Below are positions 15,001 through 23,268 of a stretch of DNA of 64,000 nucleotides, piece after piece (positions within the stretch are counted from its first letter, which is position 1; each line of letters begins with the position of its first letter). The DNA is from Lottia gigantea (Eukaryota; Mollusca; Gastropoda; Lottiidae), in NCBI RefSeq assembly GCF_000327385.1, contig NW_008708943.1, positions 2,445,364 to 2,509,363 on the forward strand, in the 5' to 3' direction. The notes below the pieces were generated by a model. The model was not told the DNA's origin. It searched no databases and saw only the letters and a list, made by a program, of their open reading frames with translations. A program made the translations under genes and the position numbers.

Positions 15001-17618
15001 TATAGCTTGTATCTGTACTTACATTTTTTAGAATATTCCGGTGTCGGTTGTTGCCCAGTCATTGTTTCCACACAAACTTCACCACACAAAGTTGTACAGC
15101 CTGGAGGTGGGGGTTCTTCAAAGACACCATCCTTATAAGACTCGTCATGGAAAAACTGTAGGTCTTTCCTGCAATAAGTGAAAAATAGAATTACTGAATG
15201 TATATCTTGTTTATTGAACGAACACATTCATTTTGAATTGTATAATTAAATCAATTGAAATATATGAATGAATGAATGAATGAAATGAATGGAGATTTAC
15301 GTCCTTTTCTTCACCATGTGGTCTAATGAAGACGGGAATGAATAAACAAATAACAAAGCAAAACAAATTAGTAAAGAAAAGCAGAATAGAAAATCAGAAA
15401 AGCAAAGTAAAATAAATATAACTACCTTCTGGACCATACTTTAAAGCAATGGATGAGACAAAACAGACCAATCAACGACGCTAGGGCAATCAAAATACCC
15501 ACTGTAATACTGATGTCTCTTTTGTGATGGTATTTAATATGGCCTGTATGTACTAGCCTACTAAATATTGTTGAATGTCGGCCTGAAATTATAATTACCA
15601 GTTTAATAGCAAATCAAACTCCCTTGTTTTCTCTCTGAATAAATTCTCTCTTATAAATCTTTATCTGAACTGATGAGGTAACAACGAAAACCATATCAAC
15701 ACTATAAACTTGATAAAATACCACCGAATGACAAAAGACAATTCCAAGATTAAAATACGTTATCGACAAATTTGGAAGCCAAATTTTCATATTTGCATCC
15801 AGGCAATATCCATGCATCAAAAAGCAAATGGAATATTGCCATCATATTGCTGCTATAAATTTTACTGAGCGAATCAACTACTGTAAGTAACCGAAGATTG
15901 ACTAAAGGGAAAGAACTCTAATTCAAAGACTATTAGTTAATAGTGGGCTGGAGTTCGATTCCTATCACAGAAGTTATTTCCCTTGTTTTCAATCTTTGCT
16001 GCTGATTTGTAACTTATTGTACCTACAAAAATCACAATAATCATTAACAGATCATAAGTGTAAATAAATCAAACCTGTTGAAGCTGCATTGCAGATGTAA
16101 TCCTCAGAATTTTTAGCACAACGACATAGTGAACTGTCCAACTTAGATAAACATTCACCATTTTCACACGGGGCATCTCCACAGATTGGTACAACTGAAA
16201 TGGAGGGGAATAGAATTTTACGTCTAATTCTTTGTGCAATGTGATAAAATTGACCGGGCAAAATGTAAATTATGGACATGACATTTAACTGTTAACTGAA
16301 TTACAGATAGTCGAAGTTGAACCAATCTTATCTTAATTAGAATTTAAATTAGCCTAAAATATATTTTATTTACCCTCTCTTCATCTGATACAGCTCAACT
16401 TCATTCAAATTTGATTACAATTTTTCGTCAGTTTAATAAGACTGAAGTTGAGTTTAGAGAGCATATATATTTCAAACCTTTTTAAACATAAATTTCAGTG
16501 TTGCCGCCCCATAGAAGCACTGGCAGTGATCACTCAGAGAGACCATATTAGTGTTTAAGTGAATTATTAGAAGAATAAGCTTTAAGTGTATACCTCTTGA
16601 TTGTTTTAATCCCATACTTACTATTCTGACAGCGGGATCCATAATATCCGACAGGACAGATACAGATATAATTGGATGGTCCTCGACTCAAATCATTTCT
16701 GCATAAACCACGATGTAAACAAGGTTCGTATTTACAAGGATCCTCTGAAATAATAATTCATAAATTAACTATTTCATTGCAGTCAAGCAACGTCGTGTTG
16801 TGAGTTTGAATTGCTCTAGTGTTGTCGGATATAACCACCAATAATCAAAGAATATCTTAAATGTCGACTCTCTCCTCTTGAAGCTAGAATAACACATTTT
16901 GTCATCGAACATTAGAAAAACTACAAGTTTAGTTAATCTATCCTTTTTCGGAAATGAAAGTTTAAAAGAAACGTTTACCTCGTAATTGAACATTTTCAAA
17001 TTCTTTCTTTCGCAAAGTTTTCTCCAACTTAGTAATTTTCTCTGCAAAGATTGATAAAAAAAAAACGTCTTTATGGTTCACGAAAGAAATAAAAACTTTC
17101 CCAAAATACAACTTTAAGTTTAAATGGGCATGTTAATTTATTGTGAAGTCGATTATCATTGGGTAGACGTATTAGATTTCGGCTTCAACGATTCAAAAGA
17201 TTAAAGCGAATCGTTCGCCATTTGTTTGGACAATCATACCTTGTCCTTAGTCTTTTTAGCTAAATTAGTAGCCCAGCCTATTTTAGACATTTCACCGTCG
17301 AAATATGAAGCTTCAAAATCTTGTGTGTCCACCAGAAATTTCACTATCAATAAAAACAAAATATTTCATGTACCTACCTTTACTTAAGTTTACAACGATC
17401 ACTTGTGGTGTTTTAACTGGATTTGACCGTTTTGGTTTTTTGTCAATTCCGACATCTAGTTTATCATTTAGATCCCGCTTTTGATCTGATTTGGTCGACG
17501 GAATGTCAACTGTAACGCCCCCATGTGATGCTTTAACTTTAGTCGATTCTTTAGAATAACAGGTTTGAAGAAAATATCCAAATAATAAAAAGACTAAAAC
17601 ACTTTTACGTAGGCCCAT
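9100..17618 (-). CDS. K7: EGF-like single-pass membrane protein with a giant repeat-rich cytoplasmic tail
   Basis: Eight exons read from right to left: 17618-17378, 17041-16979, 16744-16622, 16194-16075, 15582-15426, 15168-15023, 14709-11314 and 10982-9100. All junctions are GT/AG and phases agree, giving about 2,042 residues. A signal peptide (about residues 1-22) is followed by a charged spacer with a K-P-K-R-S site and a short helical exon. Two six-cysteine EGF-like modules follow, starting D-P-C-K-Y-E-P-C and I-C-G-D-A-P-C. A transmembrane segment (about 207-229) is encoded by a phase 1-2 exon. The tail begins with a proline/cysteine exon (EEPPPPGCTTLCG) related to K2 and K3. Next come twelve 30-residue repeats, twelve 34-43-residue repeats, and a Ser/Glu-rich C-terminus with two W-L-V-P motifs. 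Topology therefore puts about 1,800 residues inside the cell. A receptor or adhesion role is only inferred. I know no orthologue. Confidence 0.78.
11605..12985 (-). repeat. K7 coding repeat 2: MSALES...INPSFIESG units with Ser triplets
   Basis: Twelve tandem units of 34-43 residues, each with the core M-S-A-L-E-S-x-N-T-E-I-S-x-x-A-S-I-N-P-S-F-I, plus one degenerate unit upstream. Length varies because each unit ends in a variable number of three-residue steps (M/I/V-S-G/A). The same triplet style appears in K3 exon 9. Neighbouring units are nearly identical in DNA, which points to recent unequal exchange. Confidence 0.9.
13141..14220 (-). repeat. K7 coding repeat 1: 90-base (30-residue) tandem repeat
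   Basis: Twelve consecutive 30-residue units with the core S-P-G/R-R-H-H-E-P-D-T-S-A and S-P-K-V-E/D-Y-R-K-S-H-T, preceded by one degenerate unit. Units are rich in S/T-P pairs and have one tyrosine each (V-E-Y-R-K). Repeats near 13.2-13.9 kb are almost identical; those near 14.1-14.3 kb are more diverged, so expansion seems most recent toward the C-terminal side. Confidence 0.92.
15264..15284. repeat. ATGA microsatellite
   Basis: About five ATGA/GAAT steps within the K7 intron between exons 5 and 6. Confidence 0.8.
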
Positions 17619-17700
17619 TTTTGTTTTTTATGGACGCATCCATCTTGAATTTGGCGTCATGGTTGTTCTGGTTGACGTCATAATTTAATGACGTCAACAA
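17619..17700 (-). promoter_or_regulatory. K7 core promoter: inverted pair of CREs and an overlapping upstream ORF
   Basis: Two perfect TGACGTCA sites at 17673-17680 and 17689-17696 lie 55-80 bases upstream of the K7 ATG and form the arms of one 28-base palindrome (17671-17698). A CAAGATGG word puts an ATG at 17643, 25 bases before the main ATG. It opens a 13-codon ORF (M-D-A-S-I-K...) whose stop lies just past the main start. No full X-box is seen here. Confidence 0.6.
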
Positions 17701-18621
17701 CAGCCCACAGGCGTGTTGAATAACTCTTGAACACTTTATAAGAATAAACATAAAATTTAATTCTCAAGAATGGTGAATATGAGTTATATTCATATTAAAT
17801 GGCATGTGAATCAATGATCTGGCAAAGCAAGCACGACTACACCAATGAATTATGTCCAAATCAATTCGACATTAACGGAAAAATCCCACCTGAAAACTTT
17901 GAAAATTGCTTGTGAAGATGGACGGAAGACGTAGAATGCTCTGGAAATCTTTAGTGGATATTAATATTGCAATAACCATCCTTTCACACCAAATGTTGGA
18001 TACAATTGGATAAATTGAATGGAAACGGTTGCTTTAGCAAGATGCAAAAATTTATGCATGAAAACATCTTAAGTATCTTCACAATGATCAAAGTATTACG
18101 TCTTCATCTTTTTTTTCAGGGAAGTTTGTGAATGCAACAATTTGATTGGATTGTACGCTAGCGAACACAGCCAACCTGAGCACTCGTCAGAAAGACTGTA
18201 AAATTAATTACGCATGAAATCAATGGCTCTGGTTGACTGTAACCTCTGACCCCCCTCCCCCTCCCCCCCCCCCTCCTTTGGTTCCTCCACCGATCAAGCT
18301 AACAATAAATCTTGGATGACAGACGGCCCCGGAAATAGCTTGCTACAATGCTTCCACTTTTTCATGTTGGTGTTTAGTAAAACTATAGAGGTTTTTTTTC
18401 TTCAAGATTTCGAGATAAGAAGGTTAATGATTTGCCATTTTTAACAAGGGATAAGGGTCATATGAAATATCTTGTCCAACTATATAGCAATCAGATCACT
18501 CACTGAGCTAGCTAAGAATGTGGATGCTGTGATCATGTACAATAATGCTTATAAGACACATCATACTTTTTTACAAAATAATATTGATATACTTATACAA
18601 AATATTAAATCTTGGGATAGT
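17701..18621. other. K6-K7 intergenic spacer
   Basis: About 0.9 kb with no supported gene. A pyrimidine tract of mostly C at 18250-18275 gives a G-rich tract on the transcribed array strand and could form a G-quadruplex between the two genes. No transmembrane exon for K6 is visible here. Confidence 0.5.
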
Positions 18622-21600
18622 CTAAACTTTATTATGATTCATCTCTTCCAATAATTGTCTTAGCTCATTTAGCATAATTGTCAAAGCTTTGTTATTTTCT
18701 TGTCTCTTTTTAGCCACAGATCTTTCATCAGCTGGGTTTAAAATTAGTTGAGTTTGGCTGCCGTCAGCTGTTGGGTGTAATTTGGAAGTAATGTTGGCAA
18801 TTTTTGCATTTAAATTCATGACAGCTGCTGGGTTTTTCTCATTGAGCTTCTGGACTTTTTCTTCTGCAACTTTGGCCTCATGTTCAACTTTCTTGACCAG
18901 CTCCAAAGATCGTTCCTCTTCGGCCTTCGTCTTTCCTGATAAGATTGTTTCACCAAATACGTCCTCCTCTAGTTTTCGAAGGTTATCATCCACGATGCTA
19001 GGTGTGGATGTAGTTTTTGCTATCACATCTATTTCCTCTTCATTGTTTTCCAGTTTTGCACCCAAATCGTTTCTTCGATTCTCTTCAGACATTTTCGCCT
19101 TATTCATCTGTTTCAGCGTTTGATGTTTATGTTTTATAGGAGGGGCATGGTGATTGGGCGATTTTTTGTGTGTGTGTTTTGAAAACTTAGTTTCTGTTTT
19201 CTTTGGAATATTTAAGTTATCGACCCTTTTCTTGAGATTATTTTTTAACACAGAGGACTCTACTTTCTTCGGAAGCTTGGATGGGTTGATTTTATGCTTA
19301 AAATTAGATTTGAAAACATTGCTGTCAATGTTCTTTGGCACCTTCAAGGAATCGATTTTCTTTTTAAGCCGATCTTTCAAAACGGAAGTTTCATTTTTGT
19401 TTGTATTCTTCCCTATGTTTGCATGTTTTACGTGGGATCCCATAGAACCAACTAAAGAGCCCTGTTTATGTTTTGAAGAAACGGTTGAACTTGTTGGACT
19501 TTCGGGTGACATTTCTGTGGTAACTGATAATAGATCATGCTTTTCGTTAGAATCCACTGTCGAAATTACTTTCTTAGAAGTTGTTGATATAACGTTCATC
19601 TCGTGTGTCGTTTCCGCAGTGGTAATAGAACGTTCCGTTGATGCTTTTGGAGTTGATAAGATATTTGGCGTTTCATTCATAAAGGGTTCTTTGGTTTTCT
19701 TTGGCAAGGTAGCATCCTTTGAAGTCGATAATTTTTCTTCGGGAATTTGGGTAATTTCTGACTTTTTCTTTGGTTCTACATTGACAAGAGCTTTCTGAGG
19801 AGTGGTGGAGGCACCTATTTTTTCTAGTTTCGAGCTTGGGGTAATAACTGTCTCTACCTTTGGTTTTTCTTGCATAGTAGGTTTTTGTGGCACAGGCAAG
19901 GTATCTGCTTTGTCTTCTTCTGGGCTTGGTATGGTTTCCGACTTTATCATCGGAATTTGTTGCATAATAGGTTTTTTTGGTATGGGTAATGCATCTGATT
20001 TTTCTTCTTCTTGGATGGGAATGTTTTCGGACTTTATCTTTGGTTTTTCTTGCATAATAGGTTTTTGTGACACGGGTAAGGCATCTGATTTTTCTTCGTC
20101 TGAGATGGGAATGGTTTCCGACTTTTGGCTTGGGGTGGTTGTCGATTTTATAATTGGTTTTTCTTTCTCAAAAGGTTTTTGTGGCGTGGGAATGGCATCT
20201 GATTTTTCTTCTTTTGGGCTTGGGGTGGTTTTCGATTTTATAATTGGTTTTTCTTTCTCAATAGGTTTTTGTGGCGCGGGAATGGCATCTGATTTTTCTT
20301 CTTTTGGGCTTGGGGTGGTTTTCGATTTTATAATTGGTTTTTCTTTCTCAATAGGTTTTTGTGGCGCGGGAATGGCATCTGATTTTTCTTCTTTTGGGCT
20401 TGGGGTGGTTTTCGATTTTATAATTGGTTTTTCTTTCTCAATAGGTTTTTGTGGCGCGGGAGTGGCATCTGATTTTTCTTCTTTTGGGCTTGGGGTGGTT
20501 TTCGATTTTATAATTGGTTTTTGTGGCACGGGTAAGGCATCTGATTTTTCTTCTTTTGGGCTTGGGATGGTTTCCCACTTTATCTGTGGATTTTCTTTTA
20601 CAATAGGTTTTTGTGGCACGGGCAATGCATCTGATTTTTCTTCTTTTGGGCTTGAGTTAGTTTTCGAGTTTATAATTGTTTTTTCTTTCACAACAGGTTT
20701 TGGTGGAACGGGTAAGGCATCTATTTTTTCATTTTTCGGGCTTAGGGTGGTTTCCAACTGTATCGTAGGTTTATCTTTCACAATAGGTTTTTGTGGCACA
20801 GGAATGACATCTGATTTTTCTTTTTTTGGGCTTGAGATGGTTTTCGATTTTATAATTGGTTTTTCTGTCTCAATAGGTTTTTGTGGCACGGGCATGACAT
20901 CTGACTTTTCTTTTTTCGGGCTTTGGGTGGTCTTCGATTTTATAACCAGTTTTTCTTTCACAATAGGTTTTTGTGGCACGGGCAATTCATCCGACTTTTC
21001 TGTTTTCGGGCTGGGGTTGGTTTCGGGTTTTATAATTGTTTTTTCCTTCACAACAGGTTTTTGTGGCACGGGTAAGGCAGCGGGTTTTTCTTCTTTCGGG
21101 ATTATATTTGTTTTTTCCACCTCTATAGGTTTTTTGGGATTTGGCAAGATATCTAATATTCTTCCTTCAGTAAGTTGGGTGGTTTCTATAGTAGTAGGTG
21201 CCAATGCAATTTTTTCGAGGCTTGGGGTGGTTTTTGATATTTTATGTAGTGCATTCTTTACGATGATTTCTTGGGGGGTAGGCAAAGCATTTTCCTGTAA
21301 GATTATATTTTCTTCTTCGGATACTGTTTTTGTTTCTGATATTTCTTCTGTGGAAGGAGTGGTCAAATCTTCCTGTGCCAAAGAGACAGCTGAAATTGCA
21401 AATTCCTCTTCTGGCTCCTCTGGATTCTCCATTTGTTTGGTTTCAGCGATCGACTCTGCTTTCGCTTCAGGCGTAGCGTCTTGAGTTTCATCTTTCCCTT
21501 CATCTTGGTTTGTGTCCTCCTTGACATCAGTAACTTGTCGGTGATGTTGGAGACGATCGTTGTGACGGTGTCTTCNNNNNNNNNNNNNNNNNNNNNNNNN

Positions 21601-22152
21601 NNNNNNNNNNNNNNNNNNNNNNNNNTTCGAATGGAGATGTTTCCCGAGACTCACGATCAGTTTTTTCATATCTTCTTTCATTTTTACCTTATGCATATCT
21701 TCAGATTTTGCAATATTCTCCAACTTGCTTGCCAACTTTTCAACCATTTTCACACTTTTCTGTTGTGCCCTAATATCATTTTCATCTTTTTTGAATGTTA
21801 GTAATTTTTCTGGTTTATGCTTATTATTTGCAATTTTCACGTGTTTATGCTCACCCCTTTTCTCTGTATTATCCACAAGTGTTGGTTTTTTAAATTTAAA
21901 TGATATTTTATGACTTGGTTTTTCGGATTTTTCAAGCGATTCCTCTTCTAATCCCATCTCCGATTTTTCATTTTTGGCAACACTTCTTCGCATACGAGAG
22001 GAGCTAATAGTATCTGTATCAGTATAAGCATCAACCTTAACCCCGGTGTTGAATCTTGCATTCGATGCAAATAAACACAGCCCCGACAATACCAATATAC
22101 CTAAAAACAACACAAATATCCGAAATTTCATTTTGAGAATGGAAGCCGCCAT
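18622..22152 (-). CDS. K6: signal-anchored Lys/Pro/Ser repeat protein, single exon
   Basis: One uninterrupted frame of 1,177 codons including the stop, through a 50-base gap. I take the ATG at 22152 (M-A-A-S-I-L-K) because it sits in CAAGATGGCGGC, a perfect match to the TISU start context, and the upstream in-frame codons lack an ATG. A hydrophobic segment (about residues 10-28) is a signal anchor or signal peptide. An S-S-S-R-M-R-R-S convertase-like site follows at about residues 50-57. Then come a His/Lys-rich region, about sixteen 27-residue repeats with core D-A-L-P-V-P-Q-K-P-I-V-K-E-K, three copies of a 22-residue L-K-x-x-L-K-K-x-I-D motif, and a helical C-terminus. The N-terminus aligns with K5. 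No C-terminal membrane exon was found, so it may be a type II protein or be released by cleavage. Function unknown. Confidence 0.75.
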   Translation of the reverse strand: MAASILKMKFRIFVLFLGILVLSGLCLFASNARFNTGVKVDAYTDTDTISSSRMRRSVAKNEKSEMGLEEESLEKSEKPSHKISFKFKKPTLVDNTEKRGEHKHVKIANNKHKPEKLLTFKKDENDIRAQQKSVKMVEKLASKLENIAKSEDMHKVKMKEDMKKLIVSLGKHLHSXXXXXXXXXXXXXXXXXXRHRHNDRLQHHRQVTDVKEDTNQDEGKDETQDATPEAKAESIAETKQMENPEEPEEEFAISAVSLAQEDLTTPSTEEISETKTVSEEENIILQENALPTPQEIIVKNALHKISKTTPSLEKIALAPTTIETTQLTEGRILDILPNPKKPIEVEKTNIIPKEEKPAALPVPQKPVVKEKTIIKPETNPSPKTEKSDELPVPQKPIVKEKLVIKSKTTQSPKKEKSDVMPVPQKPIETEKPIIKSKTISSPKKEKSDVIPVPQKPIVKDKPTIQLETTLSPKNEKIDALPVPPKPVVKEKTIINSKTNSSPKEEKSDALPVPQKPIVKENPQIKWETIPSPKEEKSDALPVPQKPIIKSKTTPSPKEEKSDATPAPQKPIEKEKPIIKSKTTPSPKEEKSDAIPAPQKPIEKEKPIIKSKTTPSPKEEKSDAIPAPQKPIEKEKPIIKSKTTPSPKEEKSDAIPTPQKPFEKEKPIIKSTTTPSQKSETIPISDEEKSDALPVSQKPIMQEKPKIKSENIPIQEEEKSDALPIPKKPIMQQIPMIKSETIPSPEEDKADTLPVPQKPTMQEKPKVETVITPSSKLEKIGASTTPQKALVNVEPKKKSEITQIPEEKLSTSKDATLPKKTKEPFMNETPNILSTPKASTERSITTAETTHEMNVISTTSKKVISTVDSNEKHDLLSVTTEMSPESPTSSTVSSKHKQGSLVGSMGSHVKHANIGKNTNKNETSVLKDRLKKKIDSLKVPKNIDSNVFKSNFKHKINPSKLPKKVESSVLKNNLKKRVDNLNIPKKTETKFSKHTHKKSPNHHAPPIKHKHQTLKQMNKAKMSEENRRNDLGAKLENNEEEIDVIAKTTSTPSIVDDNLRKLEEDVFGETILSGKTKAEEERSLELVKKVEHEAKVAEEKVQKLNEKNPAAVMNLNAKIANITSKLHPTADGSQTQLILNPADERSVAKKRQENNKALTIMLNELRQLLEEMNHNKV
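18628..18633 (-). terminator. Poly(A) signal overlapping the K6 stop region
   Basis: AATAAA lies inside the last codons of K6 (H-N-K-V-stop, stop at 18624-18622). No other AATAAA is seen on this strand in the next several hundred bases, so the 3' UTR could be only 10-30 bases long. Confidence 0.4.
19790..21150 (-). repeat. K6 81-base coding repeat
   Basis: About sixteen units of roughly 27 residues pairing a P-V-P-Q-K-P-I segment with K-E-K-P-I-I-K-S-K-T-T-P-S-P-K-E-E-K. Three to four central units (about 20170-20480) are nearly identical in DNA; outer ones are diverged, the usual pattern of central homogenisation. Confidence 0.9.
21576..21625. other. Assembly gap (50 N) inside K6
   Basis: A 50-base run of N, probably a placeholder length. 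The flanks encode a His/Arg/Lys-rich region in the same frame on both sides, so missing histidine-rich repeat is likely. Confidence 0.95.
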
Positions 22153-22232
22153 CTTGTTGACACTACCTGGCAACGTTTCCTTATGACGTAATAGTACGTG
22201 ACGTTATATTCTAGCACGTTGTCCGAGAAGTG
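22153..22232 (-). promoter_or_regulatory. K6 core promoter: X-box, CRE-like sites and TISU start
   Basis: An X-box ACTACCTGGCAAC (22162-22174) fits the RFX consensus RYYNYY-N-RRNRAC and lies 10 bases upstream of the ATG. CRE-like TGACGTAA (22184-22191) and TGACGTTA (22199-22206) follow. A 17-base word GCACGTTGTCCGAGAAG (22214-22230) is shared with K5, which differs at one base. The start context implies a very short 5' leader. Confidence 0.6.
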
Positions 22233-23268
22233 TGACTCAACAAAGTTTTGCTTCAATAAAAATGTTGCACCTTTGTGCTGATAATATTTTGTTATTCACG
22301 CGTTTCGAATCCAATGATTATCATGAACATTGAGATTGTCCAAAACTATTGGAATGATTATCGGCTTTTCAGTTCTTGCTTCATCTGCATCTGTAAACAA
22401 TCTTTAAATCCATCAATGTAATGAAAGCGATCCAACAGTAGGGCCTATTAAAATGTCGTTACATACTTATTGTTTCTAACACTGAAACTTAGCTAATCAC
22501 AGTTTTTTGCAACATGTCTGTCTGTCTACAATGAAATTAAGACGTACAGAAAGCAAAGAAAGCAGATCAATAAAATTTGAAAAATAATTTAAATTGCTGA
22601 AAACTTTCTGACTATCCAAGATTTCCCCAATATCAGATGATTGTGGTTCAACGTGCAATATTAATCAACAAAAATTACATTTCTTCATTATTTATTAAGC
22701 AACAGTAGGCCTATCATATATATTTATCTGTCCCTTTTCAGTTCGACTTCTTTTTGTAGAATGTTAGATTTCTCTTCTAGTCCTGCTTCAATAGTCTTCT
22801 TTCGTATTTTAACAAGGGCCACCCCGTTCTCAATTGCACGGTGTATTTATGGGCTATCCCTGTACCGTTGTGTGAAAAAAAGCTTTCTCGCTTCAATATA
22901 TTATAGTATCATGGATCTTGACCAATTTCTTTCAACTGTTCAACCCATTGAATTCCTGTGTAGGAGAGAATAAATAATAGAGTCAATTTTGGAAAATGAT
23001 GCATAAGCCCAAAAAAGGACAAAAGCCAATTTTGAAAGTGGTCTTGTGCAGAACATAGGAACATAAAAATCTATGGCGTATTACTACACTTAACATAACT
23101 GATAACTCTCTTTCATATAAAGTCGGATTTATGGCCTGATGAAAAGACTCTATATACGGATGCTTGAAAAAGTCAAAAGTTGAAATGATTTTATCAAATG
23201 CTAGTTATTATTAATGTATGAAATACTTAACCCTGGCAATCGTAATATAAGAATATAGAATAGACTGC
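22233..23268. other. K5-K6 intergenic spacer with a possible K5 tail remnant
   Basis: Mostly AT-rich. On the minus strand at about 22840-22745 an open frame (V-K-I-R-K-K-T-I-E-A-G-L-E-E-K) of charged helical character ends in TAA. It could be a C-terminal exon of K5 or its remnant, but no acceptor in the right phase was found. AATAAA on the minus strand at 22691-22696 would suit a K5 transcript. Confidence 0.35.
22691..22696 (-). terminator. Candidate poly(A) signal of K5
   Basis: AATAAA on the minus strand, about 570 bases after the K5 stop and just beyond the possible tail exon. Confidence 0.35.

Noticed and set aside
19802-21484. 560-codon plus-strand Phe/Ser/Gly-rich frame opposite K6
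   Set aside because: A repeat shadow: periodic coding repeats keep antisense frames open. No promoter or splice logic on this strand.
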